The translations under genes and the position numbers were made by a program. The notes below the pieces were generated by a model, which was not told the DNA's origin, did not search any database, and worked only from the letters and a program-made list of their open reading frames with translations. Below are positions 49,937 to 61,678 of a DNA stretch of 64,000 nucleotides, in pieces. The stretch's first letter is position 1; every line of letters begins with the position of its first letter. The stretch is from Aricia agestis (Eukaryota > Arthropoda > Insecta > Lepidoptera > Lycaenidae), in contig NC_056423.1 in assembly GCF_905147365.1 (NCBI RefSeq), positions 8,970,501 to 9,034,500 on the forward strand, given 5' to 3'.

Positions 49937-50513
49937 TCGTTTTTTATTGTCACAAAGAGAAAAAAATACAATCAATCATCACAGAAAATTCGTTAAACAT
50001 TTAGATGCTTTGTTTTTAAAATGTAACCTATAGAAAAGTAACTACAAAGTATGTTTTTAAAAATACAAGGATCGCAGTCCATGACGGTTGAAAACGGTTG
50101 ACTTTATTTTAAAATGGCCGATATTAATAACATAAAAAATCAATGGCGCGACATCGGCAGAGCATATAAAATCAATGACATGTCCAGTTTTGTCCAGTTT
50201 TAACCGGACTGGAAATTCAATATGGCGGACTAACAAGGAACCAATTAATCATGGCGTCGGTTACTGTTTCCCGCGGTTTTAGGGGTCAGTTCACTATTAG
50301 TTGTTAGTCGTAGAGCATACATTTTATTTGAATAAAATTGCGTTAGGTTTTTTTTTGCATTAATAACATTCCTTGGTTATTATCACAATCAACTGCATTT
50401 TAATTAATGCTAAACTAGTTTTTCCCGTGAATTTGACTGTCCGCAAACTTTCTTCAAAAATTTGATAGAGAATCAAATTTTTCTTTTTTTCATTAACATT
50501 CTTTATTCATTAT
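49937..50513. other. No feature seen
   Basis: GTCCAGTTTTGTCCAGTTTT is a small local repeat (about 50184). No gene. Confidence 0.35.
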
Positions 50514-50837
50514 ACAGACATAGATCAATCTAAATACCGCATGTACTTCCATTTGTATGAAAACGAGAGTGCCACTTTTTTCCTACCTACTGTGACGTAC
50601 CGATTATAAGAAACATGCCCATTATCTAGGCCAACGTTTTTATTTGAATTTCTTCAGCTCAATACGGCACAATTAGGATTTTTTAAAATACAGATTGACG
50701 TCCGATTCCGAACGGTGGAGCGCAGACTAAAGAACAGACTTTCGAAAGACGAGCATTGCTCGTCGTTTGTGAACGCGATATGGTACGCGAAGTACATACT
50801 CATTACTCATGCACTATCTACCTTGATCTATGTCTGT
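50514..50837. mobile_element. MITE with ACAGACATAGATCAA ends
   Basis: Ends ACAGACATAGATCAA and complement TTGATCTATGTCTGT; inner arms share GCATGTACTTCC / GAAGTACATACTC. About 324 bp, non-coding. Confidence 0.65.
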
Positions 50838-51069
50838 GATTATCACAGTCAAATGCGCCTAAACTAAACTATTCTTTCCCGCGACACCAAACGTTGATCT
50901 CTTAATAAAATATGTGATAAAATTTTATATGGGTGGATTATTTCTCCACGTTACCAGAGAAACAGGTAAGCAAAATTTAAAGTGTCTCTCTAAAGGCTTG
51001 GCATAATAATATACTGCATGATGTTCAATACTCGAGGACGTGATTATTTGGCTATTAAATAAGATGAAA

Positions 51070-51155
51070 AAAATTATATAAAAAAATAATATCAATTGAT
51101 CGCTGAGTAAACATTTACTCAGCGATCAATTGATATTATTTTTTATATAATTTTT
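51070..51155. repeat. Near-perfect palindrome, 42-bp arms, 2-nt spacer
   Basis: AATAATATCAATTGATCGCT and GAGTAAA, spacer CA, then the complement; the arms differ by one base in an A-run near the outer end. Confidence 0.95.
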
Positions 51156-52005
51156 AGCTGCATAGCTTAAAGTTAAATAATTATTTACCTATCCCATGGA
51201 TACCGCGCGCGGGAAGGGTAGCGGTGCGGTGTTTCTTTGATGGCGCACGCCGCCGCGCCGGCCGCATAGTATGCCTATTGCAAACTTGCCTAGCCGCGTA
51301 ATTTACTTAGTGTCCATGATTCATTTATTTAAAGGGAAATTCGGACAAAAATTAAGTACCTAATTTTATTACATAATTATAATGAGAATCGAGTACAGAT
51401 AGTATTGAACATGTCTTACCAGTCATGTTGTATATTGGTTTACCATGCAACTATTAGCTTATTTATACTCTATACGGAATCACACAAAGCGTGTGTCCAA
51501 CTCACACTATTTTTATTGAATTTGTACATTTACAAATGTAACTGGCTGCAGCACGTGCATTCACCAATTATCGTAAACATTTTTAAACATCCACCGAATT
51601 AAAACGGAACGTAATGAATTGACATCGGTTCATTATGCTCGTTTCTTTATAATAACGTTAACATGCACCGTTTATTAATATGCCGTTTAAAAAATATGAC
51701 TTTTAAGATATTTAATAATAATATTAATTTATGATAGGCATTACAACTTTTGTCGGATGGGGAAAATATTATTGGCGCACATAGACATTGAACCATGTCT
51801 ACCAATAACGCGTCACCATGATTTCGATCTATCAATAACGACTTATCTGATCAGTGATCCGAAAATAGTGTGCATCTCTACCCCTACCAGAGAAAATACT
51901 GCGCCATCTCTATCCATTTCTGAATAGCGATCTTTAAAGATGAAGTCGTTTTGCGAGCCGCACGGCCTTAAAATATCATCTGCATCTTTTCACACAATCA
52001 TTCTC
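51156..52005. other. Unassigned, with a short CpG-rich patch
   Basis: ATGGCGCACGCCGCCGCGCC near 51240 lies in a ~90-bp GC-rich patch. Several 60-65-codon frames around 51405-51835 carry no motif. Confidence 0.3.
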
Positions 52006-52009
52006 CCGC

Positions 52010-52200
52010 ACTCAGAGTGGAACAATAAATACTTAAAGTGTTATTAATTCAAAATTTTGACATAAGCCCCATACTGTCTTATTATCTGTCAACTCTTCAT
52101 AAAATTGAAGGTGTCTAAACCAGTAATTTAAAATACATTGCGGACGTAATCATGCGGAATTTACGCCGCGTAACTTCGGCCTAGTGTGTTTAGACACAAT
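52010..52200. mobile_element. Two partial MITEs
   Basis: 52010-52104 matches the left part of 48326-48467 (CCGCACTCAGAGTGGAACAA). 52104-52198 has GGTGTCTAAACC and complement-like TGTGTTTAGACAC ends around GCGGACGTAATCATGCGG. Confidence 0.5.
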
Positions 52201-52285
52201 CTTAAATCTCTGAGTACACAACAAATTGTGAAACAAAGTCCGAAGAACCGTGTTCTACGGACCTCGCTGCTGCTACACCTTTGAG

Positions 52286-52547
52286 GTGGGGGAGCCATGC
52301 TTCGGCACGAATGGGCCGGCTCGACCGAAGAAATACCACGGACTCACAGAAAACTGGCGCGAAACAGCGCTTGCGTTCTGTTCCGCCGAGTGAGTGAGCT
52401 TACTGGAGGCCCAATCCCTACCCTTTTCCCTTCCCTACCCTATTCCCTGCTCTTCTGATGCTGCGAGTGTCCATGGGCGACGGAAGTTGCTTTCCATCAA
52501 GTGACCCGTTTGCTCGTTTGCCCCCTTATTTCATAAAACAAAAAAAT
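52286..52547 (+). mobile_element. SINE-M, deleted
   Basis: GTGGGGGAGCCATGCTTCGG, GAAACAGCGCTTGCGTTCTG, a short pyrimidine tract, then GCTCTTCTGATGCTGCGAGT to poly-A; the AAAAGGCCGGCAACGCACC segment is missing. Confidence 0.8.
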
Positions 52548-53063
52548 ACTCAGGCCTCCCAAATATTATCTTGGTTCAAGATGAAAATTCGTCTGGACCC
52601 AAAGTAATATTGCACAAAACCCCAGACTTAGTTGCTAATCTGTCATTGTACTCAAGGGTACACAGCCGCGCATATCTCAGGCAATATTACGTACATTCCA
52701 TATAGTTTTTCCCTTCTAAATGAAATATTTCACCGAGATATACGGGGTAGAATTTCTAATATTTCCAACTGTCATGCTGTAAACAGACATATTGTGTTGA
52801 AAAGGCGATCTCTGTGATAAAGTGGCGCAATTGGCCTCTTCAAATAGCTCGGGAACGATCGTCCTAGGAGGATAAAAATATGGATGTTGCAAACCTCTGA
52901 CCATCTATTTGTTTCCCAATAGTCAAAGGCCATCCGTTGGAGTGAAAGAGAAAGATAGGTATTGTTTCCTCTGTTTTTTTTTTTAAGTTTGCCCTAGTTA
53001 TCGAGTTCAAATTACTGTACTACCAATTAAAATCTAACTTATCTATTGTTTTTATAATCACTT
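52548..53063. other. No feature seen
   Basis: Opposed ~60-codon frames at 52632-52904 are unsupported. Confidence 0.35.
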
Positions 53064-53497
53064 TTAAGAGGGCGACTAACCCCAAAAATCAAACACCCTT
53101 CTTCTCTCTTCACACTCACGCCCGTCTTTCATATGCCAGGTGAAAAAGTACGACGCGGATTCATCGCCAAATTAGTTTTTTCTCAATAACTCGATAAATA
53201 TACAATATTTTTAAAATTCCCTACGTCGATCTCTCAATGATAGAATTTTATACAATGTGTTAAAATATTAACTTAGTTCGATGCAAATGGCAATAAATGA
53301 AAAATTCGTGAAAAATAGATGCATCTTTGTGATTTTTTTCTATCGAGAAAATTTTAAGATATAGAGTTTTTGCTCAGATCGAATTCTCAGAAATATAATG
53401 TAGTATCTAATTTTAGAAAAAGAAACAATTCGGGGCTTATTTTCAAGTATAAAAATGAATTATAAAATCGACACTTTAGGGTTAGTCGCCCCCTTAC
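53064..53497 (-). mobile_element. TTAA-2 MITE, reverse copy
   Basis: TTAAGAGGGCGACTAACCCC start and GGTTAGTCGCCCCCTTAC end (right TTAA mutated to TTAC). Body AAACAATTCGGGGCTTATTT and TGATTTTTTTCTATCGAGAA are complements of 19744-20182. Confidence 0.8.
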
Positions 53498-53643
53498 TCG
53501 TAACGTTGTAAAATGGGACTCCACATCGACATACTCGTAATGCTAATAAAGGTGTAGTAAAATAAACTACGAATATTTTAGGCACATAAGCATTCCATAT
53601 TTTAGTATAGAGTTATAGACATGCCGAAAAAGAATTTGAGTAA

Positions 53644-54138
53644 CTAGAGATCGCCCAATGGTCGAAATTCGACCTTCGTTTCAACGACATTAGGCCTACT
53701 ATGGCTATATTTTGTAAAAAATATTGACTTTATTATTATTTTTTCAACTCTTGTCTCTGGGACTTAGCTGATCGGAGACTGGCCGTGTAAGCATTGTCTA
53801 ATAGTATCTTAGATTCAATAAAAATAACTATAATCCATTTTCAATTTGATTACTTGTTAGTTGTTGTCAACAGACTTCAACCATAAATAAAAGAGTATAA
53901 CTCGTATGTATAGGCTTGTCACTCAAAAATCTGTCATTTCTCATGTGTGTGTTGTAGTGTGTGTAATGTTTTATTTGTTAAGAAAATGTATGATAAAAGC
54001 ATAATTTCAAAATAATATTAGTTCGATGCATTCCTTCACCATATAAACTATAAATGTGCAAAATTTCATGCACCAACGTTTCCGCATTTTTCGTAAAAAG
54101 GGTTACAAAGTTTTTCGTTCGCGTATTAATATTATGAT
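53644..54138 (-). repeat. Dispersed repeat, family C, reverse copy
   Basis: CTAGAGATCGCCCAATGGTC, GTGTGTTGTAGTGTGTGTAA, CGTTTCCGCATTTTTCGTAA and AGTTTTTCGTTCGCGTATT are complements of 1300-1684. Confidence 0.7.
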
Positions 54139-54540
54139 AATCGTCCTTTCTTTGTGCGAGTTTGCGTTGATCTTCATATGAGATGATTAAACTTTTTAAC
54201 TTTGATTCTGACGATAATTTTTTAAACATGAGCAGTAGATCATTATCACAAAATGTCCACAGTTATCTTATCACAACTTATCTCCGAAAAATTTCATCTT
54301 TTTAGCGTTCTCTATGTTACAATTCCCTACTCTGAGGCGGGAGCGATCGGCCGACGTTTTGTCGATTAGAAAAAAAAAACATTTCCATTAAAAACATACG
54401 CTAGAGAACGTTTTATTGGCGAATAAACTGTTTGTTTTGACATTGAAATGTTGCCTGGTGAAAAATGTTTCTTTTTTCACATTGTTTTCCGAATGGCGTC
54501 ATATCTGTGTCGTCGAGCGGAGAAAAACGAATGAAAGCTA
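54139..54540. other. No feature seen
   Basis: Unassigned. Confidence 0.4.
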
Positions 54541-54812
54541 TGGACAAGGGCACTTAGTTGGTGGGCTGTTGGCAGCTCAAGCCGGGGGTCGCGGGTTCCA
54601 ATCCCGCCGACGGAACAAAAGTTTTCAAAGTTCCTGGGTCATGGATGTGTATTAATATGTGTATTATAAAATAAAAATCTTAAATATATGTATAGTATAA
54701 AAGTATTAAATATATTTCCGTTGTCTGGTACCCGTAACACAAGTCCTTCAGGTACTTAGCACGGGGCCAGACTGACGCGGACGTGGTGTGAAGCGTCCAT
54801 AGATATTATTAT
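54541..54812 (+). mobile_element. SINE-A, plus strand
   Basis: GCAGCTCAAGCCGGGGGTCG, GGGTTCCAATCCCGCCGACG (B box), GTTCCTGGGTCATGGATGTG, GGGGCCAGACTGACGCGGAC, ATTATTATTT tail; the A-box half is degraded. Confidence 0.8.
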
Positions 54813-54825
54813 TTTAAAAAAATGT

Positions 54826-54937
54826 GCCGGATAGGCTATCCACCAGTTAACTCGACGGATAGAGTATGGAGAATCGGTCAAATAAGTTGTGGATAGCTTA
54901 TCCGGCACTTTATCAGGAAGAGGTGAAACAGGTCCTT
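54826..54937. mobile_element. TAA-type MITE, compact copy
   Basis: GTGCCGGATAGGCTATCCAC and complement GTGGATAGCTTATCCGGCAC, ending AGGTGAAACAGGTCC; the left outer end is lost. Confidence 0.75.
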
Positions 54938-54948
54938 AGACTTTTAAG

Positions 54949-55102
54949 TCTATAATATAAAAATGAGTCACTGAATGTGTTGCTAAGCGCAAAACTCTAG
55001 AACGGCTGAACGGATTGGGCTGATTTTAGTCTTGAAATATTCGTAGAAGTCCAGGGAAGGTTTTATAGTGACCTGTGACACGAAGTTCACCGGGACAGCT
55101 AG
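54949..55102 (+). mobile_element. Helitron-like short repeat, family Hel-C
   Basis: TCTATAATATAAAAATGAGT start, AAAACTCTAGAACGGCTGAA, GTCTTGAAATATTCGTAGAA, GAAGTTCACCGGGACAGCTAG|T end, i.e. TC...CTAG|T. Confidence 0.65.
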
Positions 55103-55258
55103 TTATAAATAAAACTATATTCTTTGCCTAGGTACTATTTTCTGACTGATAAAATTTCATCAACGAATAAACGATAATTTTCTTGTTGGAACACCGATTC
55201 TACTATTTTAATGCAGCTGGTACAACTAATATATTTTCTGTGGACTGTGATGCAGCGT

Positions 55259-55634
55259 TAAAGGTGCCGGCTGGCAGTGGGCGACATGAAGCAACTGCAG
55301 ACGACGTGTCGCAGCGACACTACTGGTTTGTGTGTTTTTTTATGAAATATCCTCCGCAGCTAGCGACACGAAACTAGAGTCACTTAAGGTCAATTCAGAC
55401 CGCAACGCGACGCGTAGATGCATTTCTAAATTAGTATGGATTTGACAGATTCGCAAGACATCTGACGCAATTGAAATCTGTCAAATCCATACTAATTTAG
55501 AAATGCATCTACGCGTCGCGTTGCGGTCTGAATCAACCCTGATTCATAGAATGACATAGAAACCAATAGTGTCGCGACGACACGTCGTCGTCTGCTGCCG
55601 CTTCATGTAGCCGGCTTCCAAATGTACCTTAATG
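55259..55634. mobile_element. MITE hosting an HP-1 MITE
   Basis: TTAAAGGTGCCGGCTGGCAG, ACATGAAGCAACTGCAGACG and ACGTGTCGCAGCGACACTAC pair with the right arm (GTCGCGACGACACGTCGTCG, CTTCATGTAGCCGGC, TGTACCTTAA). It is split by 55387-55540. Confidence 0.7.
55387..55540. mobile_element. HP-1 palindromic MITE, nested copy
   Basis: AAGGTCAATTCAGACCGCAA, GATGCATTTCTAAATTAGTA; arms nearly identical; centre TCGCAAGACATCTGACGCAA; right end GCGGTCTGAATCAACCCT. Confidence 0.85.
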
Positions 55635-55829
55635 CTTCGTTCCTTGTTTGTTCTTGTCCGTTTACTATCAAAATGACGTTCTCACAATGACGTAGTTGAG
55701 AATGTAATTTTAAACACATGTTTATTTTAAACGTTGACATTAAAATATCTTATATCTTTAAACGAGCAATTCTTGTATATATATAATTATATTGTCTTGT
55801 ATATATACTAATTGGATCCATGAAATTTA

Positions 55830-55947
55830 GTATATATGGGGTTTCAGCGGCGATAAATCGAGGTTATCTAGCTAGGAATCATTTTTATAAAATGTCATTT
55901 TATTCGTGTTTTATCGAATACCGAGCAAAGCTCGGTCAAATAGCTAG
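55830..55947 (+). mobile_element. Helitron-like 3' end with CCGAGC hairpin
   Basis: The hairpin CCGAGC-AAA-GCTCGG is followed eight bases later by CTAG|T, after TTATTCGTGTTTTATCGAAT. A clear Helitron 3' signature; the 5' limit is not defined. A related fragment may lie near 34705-34745. Confidence 0.65.
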
Positions 55948-57034
55948 TTATACTTAAATATGTATGGGCGCTTTTCCTATCATGCGTGTCATCGCCGCGC
56001 TCACATGGTGACATTTAGCAATTCCTCTCAATCAATTCAGCAAATGAACTGTCAAAACTGTGAAACTGACGAATGTCAAATTGGTATGAATTACTAGACA
56101 TGAATTGCAAGCAGAGTGACCATTTTACGATTTAAAAAAATATGAATCATATTATGATTCCCCAAAGGGACCATTTCAGCCCCGCAGATCTCGTTCGCAT
56201 GCAAGTTGCTCAGCTTGCTCTCATCCTATCATTTTATAGACGTTTTACCTATCATACGGGCAACACGCGCAGCCACTAGCTAGGAGCATATTGTCATCCG
56301 CATGCGGACCGCTTACGGGCGCGCGATGGAGGGAAACGCGCCTTAATAATGGACCGGCGTTGCCATGCTTATTTACGATGTTTGTGTGCGTGCGACTAGA
56401 CGTATGCGAATTATAATTGCATAGGTTGATAATACAATATGCTACGCGATAGATTTACCGCGGTAGTCCCACAGTGCCGCACGTATTTTTTTATAACATC
56501 GAACAACTGAGGTCTGTTATACAGCTGCATAATTGTAGAATCGGGGTCTTGCCTGCGACGCATAAAAGTATTTTTACGAGTGTCTTTTGCTCTCAATTCG
56601 AAATTGAATTATTTTTCAATTACCATTAAACTCAGTACGTTCATTTTTAATCGATACCCGATACGAATCGAATAGGTAATTATTTTGATTGTGCCAATAA
56701 CGCGAATGGCCCGCAATAAAGCGTTTAACGTGCGTCCTCTATTGCGACTTTATTAAAACTATCTGGCCCAGCAAACGTCGTTTTGCCGCTTCGTGGGGAA
56801 ATGAGAGGGAAGATCTTCTGACTGAGAGAGGAGGATGCCATTTCGAATGATTTGATGACAACTCCTTTTAGAACTTCTAACTTGCAGACAAACTTCGGTA
56901 GCACGATTTAAGACTGTGTGCTTAGTCCGATAGGCTTTTATTTCGGGAATGAAACTAAATGTTGGTCGATCCTCAGACTTATGCGATAAGCTCATAATAC
57001 TTCAACAAAATCGGTCCAGCCATCTAAGAGCTAT
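55948..57034. other. No supported feature
   Basis: Two minus frames (56411-56596, 56759-56995) have no recognised motif. Confidence 0.35.
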
Positions 57035-57354
57035 ACGTGAGAGAGCCATGCTTCGGCACGAATGGGCCGGCTTGACCGGAGAAATACCACGTTCTCACAA
57101 AAAACCGGCATCAAACAGCGCTTGCGCTGTGTTTCGCCGAGTGAGTGAGTTTACCGGAGGCCCAATCCCCTACCCTATTCCCTTCCCTACCCTCCCTATT
57201 CCCTTCCCTACCCTCCCCTATTACCCTATTCCCTCTTAAAAGGCTTTCAATGCACTCTCAGCTCTTCTGATGCTGCGAGTGTCCATGGGCGACGGAAGTT
57301 GCTTTCCATCAGGTGACCCGTTAGCTCGTTTGCCCCCTTATTTCATAAAAAAAA
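57035..57354 (+). mobile_element. SINE-M, full length
   Basis: ACGTGAGAGAGCCATGCTTC start, hairpin stem, long CCCTACCC tract, LINE-shared tail with a decayed AAAAGGCTTTCAATGCAC, GACGGAAG variant, poly-A. Confidence 0.85.
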
Positions 57355-57910
57355 GGAGTTTGGCAACAAACACACACGAACGCGAATTATATTGTACTTA
57401 CCTATACTTATAGTAGATGTTGCGTGCGCCCTTACGTTAAGGGCATGCTCACATATTCATAGTCGACGTTGCGAATTGCGATGTGTATTAGGTATTCAAA
57501 GAAATGAGAGGCACAATTTCACCGTTCTATCTCTTTTGTACTATTGTTTTCTTGAAATGAGAATGTATGTGTAAATACAAAGAATTATTTTCTGAAAGTT
57601 TCAGATAACTTTTAAACTTAAAAATTGACTGGAGACTTTGCTTGTTGTTAGGGTTAAAAACACAAAGTTACTTAAAATCTCAGGGAATAGGCATACAACT
57701 TAGCCAGATCATTGTTTATATTTTTGTATTAAAATACTAACATTTTTTGTCGAGAAACAGAGAGAAGTACATACTTTTTCTCATTTATGTTTTTATTTCT
57801 TCGGATAACTTACCTACAGCTAATATTACAAACTAACTAAATATATAAGTTTGCACGTATACAAGTTTGCACGAAATCTTGAGATATGAACATAATAATC
57901 ACAGAAAGTT
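57355..57910. other. No feature seen
   Basis: Unassigned AT-rich DNA. Confidence 0.4.
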
Positions 57911-58089
57911 CTCTTCCCTACCCTGCCTTATTCCGTTCCCTTTCCATCCCTGCCTTCCCCTATTACCCTCTTAAAAGGCCGGCAACGCACCTGCAGCTCT
58001 TCTGATGCTGCGAGTGTCCATAGGCGACGGAAGCTGCTTTCCATCAGGAGACCCGTTTGTTCGTTTGCCCCCTTATTTCATAAAAAAAA
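57911..58089 (+). mobile_element. SINE-M 3' fragment
   Basis: Pyrimidine tract, AAAAGGCCGGCAACGCACC and the tail to CCCCCTTATTTCATAAAAAA; 5'-truncated as expected for target-primed reverse transcription. Confidence 0.8.
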
Positions 58090-58155
58090 TTGATTTAAGC
58101 ATTTATAACTTCTCCAATGCAAATTGACTTGGCTATACTTATTTTGCTGTTTCAG

Positions 58156-58245
58156 GTATACAGACATAGTAGTTTTATCTATCGGTACCGCATGCTTCGA
58201 ATACCCACCTATAACCCTTATAATGCTGACCCCTGTCCCTTATGA
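58156..58245 (+). other. Very weak candidate terminal exon
   Basis: After a fair acceptor (ATTTTGCTGTTTCAG) one frame reads VYRHSSFIYRYRMLRIPTYN then PYNADPCPL and a TGA; another frame is also open past this point. AATAAA at about 58451 could be a polyadenylation signal. No partner exon; low confidence. Confidence 0.15.
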
Positions 58246-58747
58246 TCCTTGTGCAGGAAAAATACGAAATAAGCTAAAATACAACATGGGTCATAAAGTC
58301 TATAAGCGTATTTCCGTATTTTTATAGCAACACAAGCTTTCCGACTGAATTGAAGTGCATGTTTGTATGTTTGAGTCAAGTTTAAAGCCTAAATGGCCTT
58401 TAACTATGATTCCGGGTACATAGATGAGGTCGTTTTTTTTTTTTAATTTTTAATAAACTGTTTTACAGACTTACAAGGTTGTTATGGTACGTGGATGACT
58501 ATTTTAGGATTATGAGTGTCAATTACCTGTCTCTCAAGTATCGTTTTACAATAAAACGCGGATCAGAGTATAGACAGAACTAAGGAGTACCTCGACTTCA
58601 AACAAACGGGCGAATATACGCGAGTTGGGCGCGACTCTCACTTTCAACATGTTTCACAATGCTGGGTAACGCATTAGTACTGCGCCCGCCGGCCGATATG
58701 ACATATTTTGTCAAACGTATAAAGGAGTATGTTTTAAAATGTATGTA
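58246..58747. other. No feature seen
   Basis: Poly-T run near 58433; otherwise unassigned. Confidence 0.4.
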
Positions 58748-59411
58748 GTCTGGTCCAAATTTCCACCACTAATGAGACCTACTATATAGTAAAATTGTCT
58801 ACTAAGTACTGAATCATTATAAATGGACCGCAATCAAAAATACCCTGTCAGTGAAAAGTTATGGCTGAATGAAAAGTCATGTTTTTTACCATTTTGTATG
58901 AAAAATATTGTAAATGTAAGAAAAATGTATTGAGTTTGGAGCAAATATCCACAACCAATAACACAAGACTTACGTAATGGTCTGCTATATCCATATATTA
59001 TTTTTGTTTGCGGTCCAGTTATAATGATTCCATAATCATCACGATTATGGAATAATGATTCCATAATCATTATAACTGGATCGCAAACAAAAAATCCTGT
59101 AAGTAAAAAGAACTTATGACGGAATGAAAAAGTTTTCTACTATTTTATTCCATAAAATAGTGTTAATATGATCCATTGCACTTTTTAACTATTCAATCTG
59201 TGTAAGGAAATGCCAAGCGGCATGACATAAGTCATACTTATGTCATGCCGCTTGGCATTTCCTATTAAGTTTTCACTGAAATAAATGAATATCAATATCA
59301 ATATTTTCGCCCATGAGGTCATAACTTTTTACTGACAGCTTATTTTTAATTTGTCTCATAATGGACAATAAGTCAATATGGGTCTCGTTAGTGGTGGAAA
59401 TTTGGACCACT
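58748..59411. mobile_element. MITE with TGGTCCAAATTTCCACCACT ends
   Basis: The left end and its complement at ~59384-59411 match over about 29 bp. The interior holds further palindromes: ATGATTCCATAATCA with ATTATGGAATAATGATTCC (~59025-59075) and the hairpin 59205-59263. GACCGCAATCAAAA / GGATCGCAAACAAAAA also recur. Confidence 0.75.
59205..59263. repeat. Perfect hairpin, 27-bp arms, 5-nt loop
   Basis: AGGAAATGCCAAGCGGCATG and ACATAAG, loop TCATA, exact complement. Confidence 0.95.
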
Positions 59412-59942
59412 TTACTTCATTCTCCTTTCGAAATCTCTTCTGAGTCGGCCTACTCGTTAGTTCTGTCACAATAGGTCACATAACGACCTGTCAACTCTGG
59501 TTCTGTTTAATCTGCACGGATGATCTACAAAATATGATAAGGCTGGTTGAACTGCCAAAATCATTTTACCGTATTAACTACCGACAAACTTTTACAGACT
59601 ATCTGTTCATAATATAAACTTTTGCCGACACATCTGTTTATGAGGCTTATATATCTGAAGAAATAAAAAAATATTATATTAAACGGGCATAGAAGTTACG
59701 ACGACTTTATTATCAAAAGTGTGACGAGCGACAAAGTTACGGCAACTTTTTATAGAATCACTGAAACAGACTTTGCAATGTTGGATACTAAATATAAGAC
59801 TGGAATTATGTTATCCGGAATCCAACCGACCGGAAGCAAGAAAAAGAACTTTACGCTGATAAAAATAAAGTAAAAATGCTAACATGGCAACTGTTCCTTG
59901 CTTGTATTGTATTCGTTACATAAAAGAAAAGGTAGTCCTCTT
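59412..59942. other. No feature seen
   Basis: Unassigned. Confidence 0.4.
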
Positions 59943-60058
59943 AGGGCCTGTTTCACCACTTTCTGATAAAGTGCCGAATATTCTTCTGACAGATTCTCCA
60001 TACAGTTAAGTGGTGGATAAGCTATTCGGCACTTATCAGGAAGTGGTGAAACAGGCCA
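59943..60058. mobile_element. TAA-type MITE, compact copy
   Basis: TTAGGGCCTGTTTCACCACT to AGTGGTGAAACAGGCCATTA; inner TGATAAAGTGCCGAATA and TATTCGGCACTTATCA. It shows the unexpanded form of 28476-29350. Confidence 0.8.
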
Positions 60059-60409
60059 TTAATACCGGTCATAGTGCGATGTCATATTATATATAACATA
60101 TAGCTATAAAGCATTTCTTGATAAATTATTATTAGTAATTGTACAAAAATAATTTATATCATTTATATCAAAATGAATCGAAACGGAGTCCCAAATGGTA
60201 TTCAATCCCAAGATATCTTGGACGGGACAAACTATTTGTTACTGTTGATTATAAACATGAGTTATAGTCCGGGAGTAATCGGCGAATTATTTAATGATTT
60301 ATGTTCCGACGGGTGCGGTCGGACATCTACCAGTACGATTGTGTAATAAATAACGCGTGAATATCGCTCAGATATCCATGCATTAGGCCTTATAGGAATA
60401 AGATCCTTT
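60059..60409. other. No feature seen
   Basis: Unassigned. Confidence 0.4.
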
Positions 60410-60642
60410 TTTATATAAAATCAGGTGGCAAACGAGCAAACGGGTCACCTGATGGAAAGCAACCTCCGTGACCCATAGACACTCGCAACATCAGAAGAGG
60501 AAATACGCTGTCTTCTTGAAGGTTTGTAGGTTAAATTGGTTCGGAAACACTGCTGGCGACAGTTCGTTAGATGCGCGGCAGGAGGTTAAGCGAAAAAACG
60601 CACGGTGGAAGACTGCCACTCATCAAGGTGATGAGATCCTAA
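60410..60642 (-). pseudogene. LINE-J 3' fragment, decayed, minus strand
   Basis: GGCAAACGAGCAAACGGGTC, CTCGCAACATCAGAAGAGG, GTCTTCTTGAAGGTTTGTAG, GCGCGGCAGGAGGTTAAGCG and GACTGCCACTCATCAAGGTG follow 17524-17800 with several deletions, including the segment coding KGRQRTC. No open frame. Confidence 0.8.
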
Positions 60643-61678
60643 ACTAGTTTGTCAAAAACACACACTTTTTAATACGCTCTACGTAAAACTTTAAGATGGC
60701 GAGGCAAAAAAAGGAATGGCCAATAGGCATGATGACTATTTTTTTTCTTATCGGTAATTGAAAGACACTTAAAAAATAGAAACATCGTTGAAAGAATGAC
60801 TCTGATAGCTTAAAAATTCACTAAGATATGACAATTCAAATATCTCATAAAAAAGACCTGCCCGAAACGCTCCATACAAAGTGCTACGAAAGTATGACGT
60901 CAGTCTTTCGTAGTTTGTATGCATCGGGAGACAACTTTGTTCGACAGGTATATTAAATATTGCGTTTATGAAAGTGGTTTCATAACAAAAGTTGCTTTTA
61001 ATAGCATAAGTTATCGAATTGTATACAAATATTAAGAAATTTAATTGAAAAAATTCGATTTGAATATCCAACTTTGAAGGCGCATATAAAAAAAATACAA
61101 ATGCTATCAAGCTGAAATTTTGGGAACACTTATTTTTTACCGTGATTTCTTTATTTTATTAACAAAATTAGCTAATCTTTGACCTTGTCATTATCCCTAT
61201 TGTATTGATCATTTTTCTGTATTGTTATTTTTAGGTAGCCCAACGTGAAAAACCGATACCTTACCGACCGATGTTTGAAATAAGAATTATTCCTTTTTAG
61301 CACAAAATAAGCATGAGATTAATTTTTACCCTTATAGTTGAACAGACAAAAAAGATAAATACGAAATATAAACAAAGAATCAAAGAATAAAGCTTTATAA
61401 TCATGAGTTGCTGAATTGACAGCTAGGGTGGATTAATAAAAATATTATTAATTAAAACAATTGAATCGTATAAAATGGATAAAGTTATTTCATTTGAATG
61501 TAAATATCGGTTTTCTGTTGAGTGTATAGCCCATATATTAATTATACGATTAACTCTAATTCAAATAAAGTTACATTTAACTAACTGACCTGACAGTTAT
61601 ATTAACTGTTTATTGGCTTTAACCACATACCGAAATGAGGTTAAAAATTGACCACTTTATTGTATTTTTAATGTGTCA
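60643..61678. other. No supported feature
   Basis: The 113-codon minus frame at 60769-61110 crosses a palindrome (CTACGAAAGTATGACGTCAG with TCTTTCGTAG) and has no recognised domain; I do not call it. Confidence 0.35.

Noticed and set aside
57911..58089. Separate short repeat family.
   Set aside because: It is the 3' part of SINE-M, truncated at the 5' side.
60769..61110. 113-codon minus frame.
   Set aside because: AT-rich composition, crosses a palindrome, no recognised domain.
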